The notes beneath the pieces were generated by a model that had not been told where the DNA came from, searched no databases, and saw nothing but the letters and a program-made list of their open reading frames with translations. A stretch of DNA of 57,277 nt from an uncultured Alistipes sp. (GTDB lineage Bacteria > Bacteroidota > Bacteroidia > Bacteroidales > Rikenellaceae), in the NCBI GenBank assembly GCA_944321965.1, contig CALUNH010000017.1, positions 1 through 57,277 of the forward strand, written 5' to 3'. Position 1 is the first letter of the stretch. Every line of letters begins with the position of its first letter. A program made the position numbers and the translations under genes. This document shows positions 24,901-35,136 of the stretch, one piece after another.

Positions 24901-25587
24901 ATGGAAACAACCCCCTTGCGGACCAGGATCCTCGATACGATCGTCCGCAAATCAACCCTCAAACAGAAGGTGTTCGACAACACGTTCGCAGCCTTCAACC
25001 TCTTGAAAGAGACCCTGCTGGAGATCGCCGCCGAGATGGACGACGAGCTCGACGGGAAACTCGACCGCCGCGTGCGGATCGAATACCGCGACCGCGGGAA
25101 GTTCGAAGCCCAGCTGCAGGTAGCCAACGACATGCTGATCTTCCAGATGCACACCGACGTCTTCGAATTCGACGCCAACCATCTCATCTGGCAGAACCCC
25201 TACGTGCAGGCCGACCAGGAGAACTCCTACTGCGGTGTGATCAACATCTACAACTTCCTCTCCGATTCGTTCAAGTTCAACCGCAACGCCGACGAGGGAT
25301 ACCTCATCGGACGGATCTTCATCAACCGCGAACGCCGCTACTTCGTCGAGGGGAAACAGCAGACCTCGATGCGGGCCATGAGTTTCGGAAAGGCCGAAAT
25401 CGACCGCGACGCGCTGGTCGACGTGCTGGAGGCCGCCATCGCCTTCTCGCTGAACTTCGACCTGCTGATGCCCCCCTACGAGGAGAACAAGCGCGTCACG
25501 GTCGACCAGTTCAACACGAAGATGGACAACTCGAAGTTCGTCACCGGCAAGCGCCTGGGCTACGATTTCGAGGTCGAGGACATTTGA
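24901..25587 (+). CDS. Conserved hypothetical protein
   Basis: 228-residue cytoplasmic protein, no signal or membrane segment, starting METTPLRTRILDTIVRKSTLKQKVFDNTF. The sequence has a strongly conserved look (RVRIEYRDRGKFEAQLQVANDMLIFQMHTDVFEFD, YCGVINIYNFLSDSFKFNRNADEGYLIGRIFINRERRYFVEGK) and I recall similar unknown proteins in other Bacteroidales. No known catalytic motif is seen. It lies 107 bp after the glucosaminidase and 59 bp before the dipeptidyl-peptidase gene, probably in one transcript. Function unknown. Confidence 0.8.
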   Translation: METTPLRTRILDTIVRKSTLKQKVFDNTFAAFNLLKETLLEIAAEMDDELDGKLDRRVRIEYRDRGKFEAQLQVANDMLIFQMHTDVFEFDANHLIWQNPYVQADQENSYCGVINIYNFLSDSFKFNRNADEGYLIGRIFINRERRYFVEGKQQTSMRAMSFGKAEIDRDALVDVLEAAIAFSLNFDLLMPPYEENKRVTVDQFNTKMDNSKFVTGKRLGYDFEVEDI

Positions 25588-25646
25588 CGCAGACGGAACC
25601 GACGGAATTCAAAACACGACCACCCAAGAAGGAACAGAGGCCAACA

Positions 25647-27809
25647 ATGAAGAGTCAAGTGATACGGAGCGTGCGACGGTTCGCGGAAGCGATGCTCGGA
25701 GCGGCGCTCCTTTTTACGGCCGGCCATGCCAGAGCCGAAGGAGAGTATGCCGAAATCGCCCGGTTGAAGGGGCTGAACCAGACGGTGCGGGGAATCCGCT
25801 CGATGAACGACGGCGAACACTACACCGTCCTCGCGGGCAACGACATCCGCCGCTACGCCTATGCCACGGAAGGCCCGGGCGAAAGCCTGCTCCCGTCGCC
25901 GACGCCGAATCTGGCGATCTCCGACTACACGCTCTCGCCCGACGAGCGCTCGATCCTCATCGCCTCGGGACGGCACCCCATCTACCGCCACTCCTACACC
26001 ACGAGTTACTCGCTCATCCGCGACGGGCGCGTCATCCCGGTTCTGCGCGACGCCGAAGCCCCGCGCGACGCCTCGTTCTCGCCCGACGGACGCAGCATCG
26101 TCTACTCCGACCGCAACGACCTCTACGTCTACGACATCGAGACGCAGCGCACGCGCCGCATCACCGACGACGGAGTCTGGAACGAGGTGATCAACGGAAC
26201 GACCGACTGGGTTTACGAGGAGGAGTTCGGCATCACGCGCGCCTACGCCTTCTCGCCCGACGGGCAGAAGCTGGCCTATCTGCGTTTCGACGAGAGCCAG
26301 GTGCCCCTGATGGAGATGATGCGCTTCGACGGGAAACTCTACAACCGGGCCTACTCGTTCAAATACCCGAAGGCCGGGGAGGCGAACTCCGTGGTCCAGT
26401 TGTGGATCGCCGACCTCGCAACGGGTGCGAAAAGCCGGATCGACACCGGAACCGAAACCGACCAGTACATCCCCCGCATCGGCTGGACCCCCGACGGACG
26501 ACCCTGGTACTACCGGCTGAACCGCCGCCAGAACACCTTCGAGATGGTGGTCTGCGAGCCCCACGGCGCCCAACGCACGGTCTATGAGGAGCGCTCGCAG
26601 CAATACGTCGAACGGGTCGACGACCGGACCGTGACGTTCGTCGACCGGGACCGTTTCCTCGTACGGCAGGAGAGCCATACGGGGTACATGCACCTCTACC
26701 TCTACAGCCTGCGGCGCGGCCTGCTCGGGCAGGTGACCAAGGGGGCCTGGGAGGTGACCGACGTCGTGGGAACCGACGGCAAGCGCGTCTGGTACCTCTC
26801 GACCGAGACCTCGCCGCTGCGCCGCAACCTCTACAGCGTGCGCCTCGACGGCAAGGACAAACAGCGCCTCACACAACGCGACGGCTACTATACCGCAGCT
26901 CCGAGCAAGGGGATGAAATACTTCATCACGACCTTCTCGAACGCCGCGACCCCCAACCTCACCGAAGTCCGCGACGCCGCGGGACAATGGCTCCGCACGC
27001 TGGCCGACAGCCGCGAACTGCGGGCCGAGCTGATGGCTACGGACCGGCCCGTCAAGGAGTTCTTCACCTTCGTGACCGAACGCGGCGACACGCTCAACGC
27101 CTACCGCATCCTGCCTCGCGGGTTCGATCCCGCAAAGCGCTACCCGGTGCTGCTGACCCAATATTCGGGTCCGGGCTCGCAGCAGGTTGCCGACCGCTGG
27201 TCGATGGACTGGGAGGATGCCCTGGCCGAAAAGGGCTACATCGTGGTCTGCGCCGACGGCCGCGGAACCGGATTCCGGGGCGAAAAGTTCAAGAAACTCA
27301 CCTACGGGCGTCTCGGCGCCCTGGAGGTCGAGGACCAGCTCTCGACGGCCCGCTACATGGCCGCACAACCCTGGGTCGACCCCGACCGGATCGGGATTTA
27401 CGGCTGGTCCTACGGCGGTTTCATGGCCCTGAGCTGCGCCCTCAAGGGACACGGGCTCTTCCGCATGGCCATCGCCGTGGCGCCCGTCACCTCGTGGCGC
27501 TACTACGACACGATCTACACCGAGATCTACAACAACCTGCCGCAGTTCAATGCCGAAGGGTATGACAAATACTCCCCGATCCACTTTGCGCAGATGCTCG
27601 ACGACAAGAAAACCCGGCTGCTCATCATCCACGGCACGGCCGATGACAACGTACATTTCCAGAACACCGTGGAGATGACCCGCGCCCTGAACCGAGCCGG
27701 GAAGCAGTACGACATGATGGTCTATCCCGACCAGAACCACTCGATGCTGCCCGACGCCACGGGCCACGTCCGGCAGAAGATGATCGACTACACGCTGGAG
27801 CACTTATGA
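25647..27809 (+). CDS. Dipeptidyl-peptidase IV-like serine peptidase (S9B)
   Basis: 720-residue exported S9B peptidase. An N-terminal signal (MLGAALLFTAGHARA region, preceded by an arginine-rich start) leads to an eight-bladed propeller that includes the DPP-IV glutamates in DWVYEEEFGI, and a C-terminal alpha/beta hydrolase with nucleophile S588 in GWSYGG, the acid in GTADDN (D666/D667) and H698 in DQNHSM. It removes N-terminal dipeptides (Xaa-Pro/Ala) from peptides in the periplasm, as expected for an amino-acid-fermenting gut anaerobe. It overlaps the ogt start by 4 bp. Confidence 0.95.
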   Translation: MKSQVIRSVRRFAEAMLGAALLFTAGHARAEGEYAEIARLKGLNQTVRGIRSMNDGEHYTVLAGNDIRRYAYATEGPGESLLPSPTPNLAISDYTLSPDERSILIASGRHPIYRHSYTTSYSLIRDGRVIPVLRDAEAPRDASFSPDGRSIVYSDRNDLYVYDIETQRTRRITDDGVWNEVINGTTDWVYEEEFGITRAYAFSPDGQKLAYLRFDESQVPLMEMMRFDGKLYNRAYSFKYPKAGEANSVVQLWIADLATGAKSRIDTGTETDQYIPRIGWTPDGRPWYYRLNRRQNTFEMVVCEPHGAQRTVYEERSQQYVERVDDRTVTFVDRDRFLVRQESHTGYMHLYLYSLRRGLLGQVTKGAWEVTDVVGTDGKRVWYLSTETSPLRRNLYSVRLDGKDKQRLTQRDGYYTAAPSKGMKYFITTFSNAATPNLTEVRDAAGQWLRTLADSRELRAELMATDRPVKEFFTFVTERGDTLNAYRILPRGFDPAKRYPVLLTQYSGPGSQQVADRWSMDWEDALAEKGYIVVCADGRGTGFRGEKFKKLTYGRLGALEVEDQLSTARYMAAQPWVDPDRIGIYGWSYGGFMALSCALKGHGLFRMAIAVAPVTSWRYYDTIYTEIYNNLPQFNAEGYDKYSPIHFAQMLDDKKTRLLIIHGTADDNVHFQNTVEMTRALNRAGKQYDMMVYPDQNHSMLPDATGHVRQKMIDYTLEHL

Positions 27810-28276
27810 CGCACTCCCTGCAACTCGAAACGCCCGTCGGCCCGGTGACGGTGACGGCCTCGGACGATGCCGTCACCGGGCTCCGCTTCGGGACGGAACT
27901 TCCGGAGGGTTCGCTTCTCTGCCGGGAAGAGGATGCCACGCCGCTGCTGCGCGAAACGGCCCGGCAGCTCCGCGAATACTTCGCCGGTGAGCGCCGCAGC
28001 TTTACGCTGCCGCTCGCGCCGCAAGGTTCGGAATTTCAGAAAAAGGTCTGGAAGGCCCTGCAGACCATCCCCTACGGCGAGACCCGCACCTACAAGCAGA
28101 TCGCCGAGCAGATCGGCCACAACCTGGCATTCCGGGCCGTCGGGATGGCCAACAACCGCAATCCGATCGGCATTCTCATCCCCTGCCACCGTGTCATCGG
28201 CTACGACGGCCGGATGACGGGCTACGCCGCCGGAATCGGAATCAAGGAGCGGCTGCTCGACGGCGAAAAGCGTTAA
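27806..28276 (+). CDS. ogt: Methylated-DNA-protein cysteine methyltransferase
   Basis: 156-residue O6-alkylguanine-DNA alkyltransferase. Acceptor C127 lies in GILIPCHRVIG, after the helix-turn-helix YKQIAEQIGHNLAFRAVGMANNRNP with the arginine finger. It directly repairs O6-methylguanine by a suicide transfer to the cysteine. The ATG overlaps the upstream peptidase stop (ATGA), so it is translated from the same mRNA. No AdaA domain is present. It ends convergently with the GT22 gene: both stops use the shared TTAA at 28273-28276. Confidence 0.96.
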   Translation: MTHSLQLETPVGPVTVTASDDAVTGLRFGTELPEGSLLCREEDATPLLRETARQLREYFAGERRSFTLPLAPQGSEFQKKVWKALQTIPYGETRTYKQIAEQIGHNLAFRAVGMANNRNPIGILIPCHRVIGYDGRMTGYAAGIGIKERLLDGEKR

Positions 28277-29850
28277 AGCCCGCCGCGGTCGGCCGCCTCC
28301 GGCAACACCTCGTAGATATTTTTGGAGCGCACCGCAAAGCGCGTCCAGTCGTTGAAGTTGAAGTAACGCACCACCCACGCGGGATAGGGGCTCCAGATGA
28401 TTTTGTGCAGTGCCAGCGGTGCACTTTCGGCCAGCGCCGGGTCCGCAGAAAGGATCACGACGCGACGCCCTTCGGCTGTCAGCCGCCGGGCCGCAGCCTG
28501 CAGGGATTCGGGGGTGTCGAAGTGGAGGTTGTCGAAATTCGCGGGCATGTAGAAGCGTGCCTCTACCACCCGGGCCGGTTCCGAAAAACGCTGCAGACGG
28601 CTGTAATAGGTCGCCTCGTCGGAGAGGTTCAGCGCCACGACCTCACCCTTGTCACGACAGTAGTCCCGCACGACCCGATAGAAATGGATGTCGGGGGTCG
28701 GCAGGATCAGGTTGTAGCACATCGCCCCGAGATTCATCACCGCCAAGAGACCCAGGGCCCAGCGCCAGCCGCGGCCCGAGAAGCGATCGCCCGCCCCGCG
28801 GAACAGCTCCACGAGAAACCACGGCACGAAGAACAACACCGGGAAGAAGAAGCGGATCTCCTTGTGTGCGAGGAAGAAGTGCACAAGCAGAAAAGGCACG
28901 AGCATCCACGTCACGACGTGCCGGGAACGTTTCCAGAAGAAGCGCAGCGTGGCGATGAGGGCCAGCAGTCCGAAGAAGATGCCGCCTTCGAGCACCGGGG
29001 CCGTGAGGTAATACCACCAGGGTTCGTGGCGGAACTGGTCCATCCGGGCGTTGAGGATATTCTCCTGGAGGTAGTTCCACGGCGCACAGGTCCATTCGCC
29101 GTAGAGCCAGCGGTCGGCCAGCAGCCCGAGGGCCAGCATCGCAACGACACCCGGGACCATTCCGACATAAAGGCGCCAGCGGCGGCAGAAAAACAGCAGC
29201 CAGAGACCGTATCCGAGCAGGGCGAAGCCCGTCTGGAAGCGCACGATAAAGGTCGCCCCGGCCACGAGCCCCAGCAGCACGCCCCAGGCGAATTCCCGAC
29301 TGGGATGGTGGGAGTCGGACTCGCCGCACTCCTCGCGTTCCATGCGGCGGCGGAAACGGATCGTCAGGGCCGCCAGCAGCAACAGGAGGTTGCCCGAGAG
29401 CATCTCGGCGTTGAAATGGACGTGGAGGTAGGCCATGAACCAGAGGAAGAATCCCAGCACGAGAAACCATTTGCGCTGCGTCCCGGAGGTCAGTTCCTCG
29501 CGCACCGTGCGGTAGAAGAAGAGCAGCACGGCCACCGACAGCAGCCCGCTCAGCAGCTGGAGGATGCTCACGGCCAGCCACGGAGACCAGCACCCCAGCG
29601 CCACCAGCACGCGCCCCACACACCAGGCAATGAAGGGTTGCACCCCGGAACGCATCTGCAAGGGGTATTCCCAGGCCAGATGCTCCTCCACGGGGGTTCC
29701 GAAGAGTTTCATGTGGGCGTACTCCAGAATCTGATAGTGCTCGTCGGAGTGGTAGACGCCCCGACTGAAAAGGGCGTAGAGCAGGGTCACCAGACATCCC
29801 GCCCATACGATCTGCCGGAGGGTGATCCGCCGGAATAGGGTCAACTGCAT
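28273..29850 (-). CDS. GT22-like membrane mannosyltransferase
   Basis: 525-residue polytopic membrane protein with about ten hydrophobic helices. The early acidic motif SDEHYQILEY and the later luminal-side HKEIRFFFPVLFF are the signatures of GT22 enzymes (Alg9/PIG-B/Smp3-like polyprenol-phosphate-sugar-dependent transferases). A C-terminal soluble domain (about 400-525) carries segments such as RRLTAEGRRVVILSADPALAE. It probably adds a sugar to an envelope glycan from a lipid-linked donor. ATG at 29850 is used because a -7 box (TATTTTTG, minus strand, 29876-29883) lies 25 bp upstream; the longer form at 29889 would overlap it. Confidence 0.85.
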   Translation of the reverse strand: MQLTLFRRITLRQIVWAGCLVTLLYALFSRGVYHSDEHYQILEYAHMKLFGTPVEEHLAWEYPLQMRSGVQPFIAWCVGRVLVALGCWSPWLAVSILQLLSGLLSVAVLLFFYRTVREELTSGTQRKWFLVLGFFLWFMAYLHVHFNAEMLSGNLLLLLAALTIRFRRRMEREECGESDSHHPSREFAWGVLLGLVAGATFIVRFQTGFALLGYGLWLLFFCRRWRLYVGMVPGVVAMLALGLLADRWLYGEWTCAPWNYLQENILNARMDQFRHEPWWYYLTAPVLEGGIFFGLLALIATLRFFWKRSRHVVTWMLVPFLLVHFFLAHKEIRFFFPVLFFVPWFLVELFRGAGDRFSGRGWRWALGLLAVMNLGAMCYNLILPTPDIHFYRVVRDYCRDKGEVVALNLSDEATYYSRLQRFSEPARVVEARFYMPANFDNLHFDTPESLQAAARRLTAEGRRVVILSADPALAESAPLALHKIIWSPYPAWVVRYFNFNDWTRFAVRSKNIYEVLPEAADRGGL

Positions 29851-29914
29851 GAGACAAACGTTTTCTTTCGAAGTGCAAAAATAATTCAAAATCCGCGATT
29901 TACCGCCTCTTTTG

Positions 29915-29954
29915 CAAAAAAACGGAGCGGACCGGCAGTGTCGGTCCGCTCCGT
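29915..29954 (-). terminator. Terminator of the nuo operon
   Basis: A 13-bp perfect stem (29922-29934 with 29942-29954, starting ACGGAGCGG) and a 7-nt loop, followed on the minus strand by a T-run (29916-29922). It is located 20 bp past the nuoN stop. Confidence 0.92.
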
Positions 29955-29974
29955 CGAGAAGGCCTCCGGAGGAA

Positions 29975-31402
29975 TCAGAGCCCGAAGGCGAAGGCGTTGA
30001 TCCCGTCGTAAACGGCGCTCACCACGCCCAGGAGCAGCACCCCGGCCATGCAGAGGGCCAGGCTCAGGCGCGTATAGCCGTCACAGCGGAACGCGGCGAT
30101 CGGCTCATCGGACGGCGTGATGAACATCGCCTTGACGATCAGCAGGTAGTAGTAGAGCGAGATCACCGTATTGAGCAGGGCAATGAAGACCAGCACGTAG
30201 AAACCCGCCCTGAAGGCCGCGGCAAAGACGAAGAACTTCGAGAAGAAGCCCGCGAAGGGCGGAATCCCCGCCAGCGAAAAGAGCGCCAGCATCATCATCA
30301 CGGCCAGCCGGGGGTTCGTGCGGTAGAAGCCGTTGTAATCCTCCAGCGAGACCTTGCCGCCCGAGTGCTGCTCGACGGTCGACAGCACGCCGAAGACCGC
30401 GAGATTCGCAGCCAGGTAGACCAGCACGTAGAAGACCAGCGAGGTCATGCCCTGGGCGCTGCCGCCGATGACGGCCAGCATGATGTATCCGGCCTGGGAG
30501 ATCGACGAGAAGGCCATGAAGCGCTTCAGGTCCCGCTGCCGCAGGGCGAAAAGGTTTGCCACGGTGATGCTCAGCACCGTCACGACCCACAGCAGCGTCT
30601 GCCACTCCTCGACCAGCGGTGCGAAGACCTTGACCAGCGTCGTGAAGAGCACGAACGCCGCGGCGGCCTTCGAGACCACCGAGAGGTACGACGTGACGGT
30701 CGTCGGGGCGCCCTGGTAGGCGTCGGCCGTCCAGAGGTGGAAGGGCACGAGCGAGATCTTGAAGCCCAACCCCGAGAAGAAGAAGACCATCGACATGATC
30801 TCCAGCGGCGAACCCGTCAAGCGGGCGGCCATGTCGTCGAAATAGAGCGTGCCGGTCGTGCCGTAGAAGAACGAAATGCCGAAGAGCATCAGTCCGCTCG
30901 AAAAGAGCGCGCAGAGGATATATTTCGCTCCGGCCTCGGCCGAGTGGTGCTTGTACTTGTCGAAGGCCACCAGGCAGGCCATCGGCACCGAGGCCAGCTC
31001 CAGCCCGATGAAGAACAGCAGGAAGTGCCCCGCCGAGATCATGAAGTACATGCCCAGCAGCGTCGAGAGCGTCAGGATGTAGAATTCACCCTGCTTGTGG
31101 CAGGTATCCTCGCGCTGCAGCCACTGATCGGCCTGCAGGCAGACAATCAGCGCTCCGATCGAGAGAACACTCTTCACCACGCCGTCCATCGCGGCGTAAC
31201 GGAACATCCCGCCGAAGAGTTCGCCCTCCGGACCCGGGATGAGATTCACCGCAACCTGCACGGCCAGCAGTCCGCACGCCACGGCCGAAAACCAGCGGCG
31301 CCCGCGTTTGCCCGCAAGGAGGTCGTAGAGGAAGAGAAGAATGAGGATCGCCGTGAGGGTCAGTTCGGCCCGCATCAGCGGAAATATCGTCGTGTAATCC
31401 AT
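29975..31402 (-). CDS. nuoN: Complex I subunit N
   Basis: 475-residue antiporter-like membrane subunit of respiratory complex I, about 14 transmembrane helices. The segment [38 protein letters not shown] contains the conserved charged residues of the proton channel (E in GLELAS, K in AGAKY), and [25 protein letters not shown] is typical. Last gene of the operon; it starts 6 bp after nuoM. Confidence 0.97.
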   Translation of the reverse strand: MDYTTIFPLMRAELTLTAILILLFLYDLLAGKRGRRWFSAVACGLLAVQVAVNLIPGPEGELFGGMFRYAAMDGVVKSVLSIGALIVCLQADQWLQREDTCHKQGEFYILTLSTLLGMYFMISAGHFLLFFIGLELASVPMACLVAFDKYKHHSAEAGAKYILCALFSSGLMLFGISFFYGTTGTLYFDDMAARLTGSPLEIMSMVFFFSGLGFKISLVPFHLWTADAYQGAPTTVTSYLSVVSKAAAAFVLFTTLVKVFAPLVEEWQTLLWVVTVLSITVANLFALRQRDLKRFMAFSSISQAGYIMLAVIGGSAQGMTSLVFYVLVYLAANLAVFGVLSTVEQHSGGKVSLEDYNGFYRTNPRLAVMMMLALFSLAGIPPFAGFFSKFFVFAAAFRAGFYVLVFIALLNTVISLYYYLLIVKAMFITPSDEPIAAFRCDGYTRLSLALCMAGVLLLGVVSAVYDGINAFAFGL

Positions 31403-31408
31403 AGTCGC

Positions 31409-32893
31409 TTAGCTCAAGATGTGTGCAATGAGTTCCGAGACGCTGCCGCGGATCAGGTCGCTCACCCACAGCGGCGCAAGTCCCATCCCGGCGATGGCCA
31501 CGACGAGGCAGATGACCGCAAGGCGTTCGTCCCACGTGGCGTCGGAGAGTTTCAGGTGTTCGGGGTTTTCGCACGTGCCGTAGAGGATCTTCCCGACGAC
31601 GCGCAGGATGTAGACCGCCGTGATGACGATCGACGTGCAGGCGATGACGGTCACCACGCGGTGGAACGTGTCGGCGTTCATGAAGGCGCCGTTGAAGATC
31701 GTCATCTCGGCCACGAAGCCGCTCAGACCCGGCAGTCCGAGGTTCGCCAGACCCGCGATCACGTAGCCCACCGCAAGGAAGGGCATCACCTTCATCAGAC
31801 CGCTCAACTGGCGCACGTCGCGCGTGTGGGTGCGGCCGTAGATCATGCCGATCAGTGCGAAGAAGAGCGCCGTCATCAGACCGTGGCTCAGCATCTGCAG
31901 GATGGCGCCCGTCGAGGCCGTGGTGTTCATCATCAGGATGGCGAAGAGCACCAGCCCGCAGTGCGACACCGACGAATAGGCGTTGATGTACTTCAGGTCG
32001 GTCTGCACGCAGGCCGAGAAGGCGCCATAAACCACCGAGATGGTCGTCAGCAGGATGAAGATCCAGCTCAGCTCGTGGGCCGCGTCGGGCAGCAGGTACA
32101 TCGCCACGCGGAAGCAGCCGTAGCCGCCGAGCTTCATCAGCACCCCGGCGTGGAGCATCGAGACGGCCGTCGGGGCCGAGGCGTGGCCGTCGGGGCTCCA
32201 CGTGTGGAACGGGAACAGGGCCCCCAGCACACCGAATCCCACGAAGACCAGCGGGAACCAGATCCGCTGCAGCGCGACGGGGATGTTGTGCAGCGCGGCG
32301 ATCTCCTGGACGTTCATCGTCGTGGCCCCGGCGCCGAAGTAGATGCCCAGAATGCCGATCAGCAGCAGCGCCGAACCGCCCATGAGCATCAGCGTCAGCT
32401 TCATGGCCGAATACTCCTTGCGGCCGCTGCCCCAGACGCCGATCAGGAGGTACATCGGGATCAGCGCCACCTCGTAGAACATGAACATCGTGAACAAGTC
32501 CACCGAGATGAAGAAGCCGAAGACCCCGACGCTCAGCAGGCAGTACCAGAGGAAGTAGGCCTTGATGTCCTTCTGCATCTGCCACGAGGCGAAGGTTCCG
32601 GTGAAGACGATGATGGCCGACAGCAGGAGCATGGCCACCGAGATGCCGTCGACGCCCACGGCGTAGTGGATGTTGAGCGGGGCGTACCACACGACGCTGT
32701 CGGTCAGGAGCATCTGGGCCGTTTCACCCGCCTCGCGCAGCCCAAGGTAGCGGAAGACGAGCGCCACGGCCAGCGCCAGCAGCACCGACGCGCCCGTGAC
32801 CATCACGGCATGGATCTGCCGCCGCGACTTCGAGAGCCACAGCCCCAGCATCATCACCAGGGGCACGGCAGGAAACAGGGATAGTATATTCAT
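31409..32893 (-). CDS. nuoM: Complex I subunit M
   Basis: 494-residue antiporter-like subunit. Key parts are the conserved glutamate in FMFYEVALIPMYLLIGVWG and the lysine region in AVSMLHAGVLMKLGGYG and YSSVSHCGLVLF. It forms one of three putative proton channels in the membrane arm. It is separated from nuoL by 12 bp. Confidence 0.97.
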   Translation of the reverse strand: MNILSLFPAVPLVMMLGLWLSKSRRQIHAVMVTGASVLLALAVALVFRYLGLREAGETAQMLLTDSVVWYAPLNIHYAVGVDGISVAMLLLSAIIVFTGTFASWQMQKDIKAYFLWYCLLSVGVFGFFISVDLFTMFMFYEVALIPMYLLIGVWGSGRKEYSAMKLTLMLMGGSALLLIGILGIYFGAGATTMNVQEIAALHNIPVALQRIWFPLVFVGFGVLGALFPFHTWSPDGHASAPTAVSMLHAGVLMKLGGYGCFRVAMYLLPDAAHELSWIFILLTTISVVYGAFSACVQTDLKYINAYSSVSHCGLVLFAILMMNTTASTGAILQMLSHGLMTALFFALIGMIYGRTHTRDVRQLSGLMKVMPFLAVGYVIAGLANLGLPGLSGFVAEMTIFNGAFMNADTFHRVVTVIACTSIVITAVYILRVVGKILYGTCENPEHLKLSDATWDERLAVICLVVAIAGMGLAPLWVSDLIRGSVSELIAHILS

Positions 32894-32905
32894 AACACGT
32901 TCCGA

Positions 32906-34798
32906 TTAGCAGATGAGAAGAATCAGGATCGTCAACCCCAGCGCACCGCCGAGGAACCAGATGCAGTAGCGCTGCACACTGCCGCTCTGCATCTCGCGGA
33001 TCAGGCAGGCGGCGCCGTTCGTGGCGCTGGCCAGCAGGTTCAGGAAGCCGTCGACCACGTGGCGGTCGAACCACGCAATCGGGGTCGAGATGCAGGCGAA
33101 GATCACCCGGTGGGTGATGAACTGATAGATTTCGTCGATGTAGAAGCGGTGGTAGGCCGCGCGGTGCAGGCCGCTGAACCTTTCGGCCAGCCGGTCGGCC
33201 ACGGGCTGCTTCTCCCGGGCGTACATCCACGTGGCCAGCGCGATGGCCACGACGGCCACGCTGAGGCTGATGGTCGCCACGCCGCCGTCGATGTGGATCG
33301 TGTAGGCCAGCCCGTCGGCCGAGACGAAGCGTCCGAAGGGAATAAAGCCCGCCACGCAGGTCACCGCCGCGAGGACCAGCAGCGGAAGGGTCATCGAGAA
33401 GGGGGCCTCGTGGGGCGTATGCGCGGCATGGAGTTCGCGGTTCTCGCGCCCCCAGAAGATGCCGTAGTAGAGGCGGAACATGTAGAAGGCCGTCAGGCCC
33501 GCGATGGCCGTCATCACCCACCCCATGACGGGGCTGAACGCAAAGCAGGCCGTGAGGATCTCATCCTTCGAGAAGAAGCCGCTGAAGGGCCAGATCCCCG
33601 CGATGGCCAGACAGGCCACCAGGAAGGTGATGTGCGTCAGAGGCATATACTTGCGAAGGCCGCCCATCGTCGACATCTCGTTCGAGTGCACGGCGTGGAT
33701 GATCGCCCCGGCCCCGAGGAACAACAGCGCCTTGAACATCGCGTGGGTGAAGAGGTGGAACATCGAGGCCATGTAACCCAGACCGCCCGTGTGGGGGTCG
33801 TTCGAGGTGCAGACCCCGAGCGCCACGATCATGAAGCCGATCTGCGAGATGGTACTGAAGGCCAGCACGCGCTTGATGTCGCTCTGCACGCAGGCCACCA
33901 CGGCGGCGTACAGCGCCGTGAAGGCCCCGATATAAGCCGTCCAGTGCAGCACCTCGGGGGCATAGCCGATGAAGAGGGGGAACATCCGCGCCACGAGGTA
34001 GACCCCCGCGACGACCATCGTCGCCGCATGGATCAGCGCCGAAACAGGCGTCGGGCCCTCCATGGCGTCGGGCAGCCAGATGTGCAGCGGGAACATGGCG
34101 CTCTTGCCCGCACCGCCGATGAACATCAGCCCCAGGGCCAGCGGAATCATCGCACCGGCCGCAGCCAGCGTCGAGGCGGCGGGCGTGAAGGCGAAGGTCC
34201 CGGCGTAGTAACCGTAGACGAGGATGCCGACGAGAAATCCCAGGTCGGCGAAGCGCGTCACGATGAAGGCCTTCTTCGAGGCGGCGATCGCCTCGGGCTT
34301 CGTGTAGTAGAAGCCGATCAGCAGGTAGGAGCTCACGCCCACCAGCTCCCAGAAGAGGTACATCTGGAAGATGTTCGTCGCCACGACCAGCCCCATCATG
34401 CTCATCGTGAACAACGACAGGAAGGCGTAGTAGCGCTGGAAGCCCCGCTCGCCCTTCATGTAGCCCAGCGAGTAGATGTGGACCATGAGCGAGACCGTGG
34501 AGATCACCACCAGCATCATCACCGAGATCGGGTCGAGCAGCACGCCCAGGTCGATGTGCAGGTCGCCCGCGATGGGCAGCCAGACCGTATTCCAGGGGAT
34601 GAGCGTCGGGAAGACCCCGGCAGCGTCACGCCCCGCCGCAAAGTATTCGTAAGCGGTCGTGTAGCTCAGCACCGTCACCACGGCCAGCACGGCCGTCCCG
34701 ATGGCCCCGGCCACCACGGGTCGGAGCTTCATGCCCGCGAGCCCCAGCAGAAGGAAGCTCACGAAGGGCAGCAACAGAATCAGAATCGTATATTCCAT
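32906..34798 (-). CDS. nuoL: Complex I subunit L
   Basis: 630-residue distal antiporter-like subunit with the long lateral helix at its C-terminus. The conserved acid in YLFWELVGVSSYLLIGFYY and the lysine/histidine segments GGAGKSAMFPLHIWLPDAMEGPTPVSALIHAATMVVAGVYL and AFSTISQIGFM are present. Starts 16 bp after nuoK. Confidence 0.97.
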   Translation of the reverse strand: MEYTILILLLPFVSFLLLGLAGMKLRPVVAGAIGTAVLAVVTVLSYTTAYEYFAAGRDAAGVFPTLIPWNTVWLPIAGDLHIDLGVLLDPISVMMLVVISTVSLMVHIYSLGYMKGERGFQRYYAFLSLFTMSMMGLVVATNIFQMYLFWELVGVSSYLLIGFYYTKPEAIAASKKAFIVTRFADLGFLVGILVYGYYAGTFAFTPAASTLAAAGAMIPLALGLMFIGGAGKSAMFPLHIWLPDAMEGPTPVSALIHAATMVVAGVYLVARMFPLFIGYAPEVLHWTAYIGAFTALYAAVVACVQSDIKRVLAFSTISQIGFMIVALGVCTSNDPHTGGLGYMASMFHLFTHAMFKALLFLGAGAIIHAVHSNEMSTMGGLRKYMPLTHITFLVACLAIAGIWPFSGFFSKDEILTACFAFSPVMGWVMTAIAGLTAFYMFRLYYGIFWGRENRELHAAHTPHEAPFSMTLPLLVLAAVTCVAGFIPFGRFVSADGLAYTIHIDGGVATISLSVAVVAIALATWMYAREKQPVADRLAERFSGLHRAAYHRFYIDEIYQFITHRVIFACISTPIAWFDRHVVDGFLNLLASATNGAACLIREMQSGSVQRYCIWFLGGALGLTILILLIC

Positions 34799-34814
34799 AA
34801 GCTTGCGTACACGG

Positions 34815-35123
34815 TTACCACTTCATCTCCCGCAGGTTCTTGACCTCGATGTTGCGGATGTTGCGGTAGATGTTGATGATGATGGCGATGGCCACGGCGG
34901 TCTCCGCGGCGCTCACGCCGATGGCAAAGAGCGTGAAGAAGAATCCTTCGAGCTGCTCCGGAAAGAGGAAACGGTTGAAGACCACGAAGTTGATATCCAC
35001 CGAATTGAGGATCAGCTCCACGGAGATCAGCATCGCCAGCAGGTTGCGGCGCGTGACGAAGCCGTAGATGCCCACGAACATCAGGATCGTGGAGACGACG
35101 AGGTAATATTCCATTTTTATCAT
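34815..35123 (-). CDS. nuoK: Complex I subunit K
   Basis: 102-residue three-helix membrane subunit. The buried glutamates lie in LLAMLISVELILNSVDINFV and GVSAAETAVAIAIIINIYR, as in E. coli NuoK. Starts 13 bp after nuoJ. Confidence 0.97.
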   Translation of the reverse strand: MIKMEYYLVVSTILMFVGIYGFVTRRNLLAMLISVELILNSVDINFVVFNRFLFPEQLEGFFFTLFAIGVSAAETAVAIAIIINIYRNIRNIEVKNLREMKW

Positions 35124-35136
35124 AGCCGTACTTGTT

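Noticed and set aside
29912-32884. A 990-codon open frame antisense to nuoN/nuoM
   Set aside because: Composition is the His/Arg/Glu-rich shadow of GC-rich membrane-protein genes on the other strand; no domain, promoter or start context.
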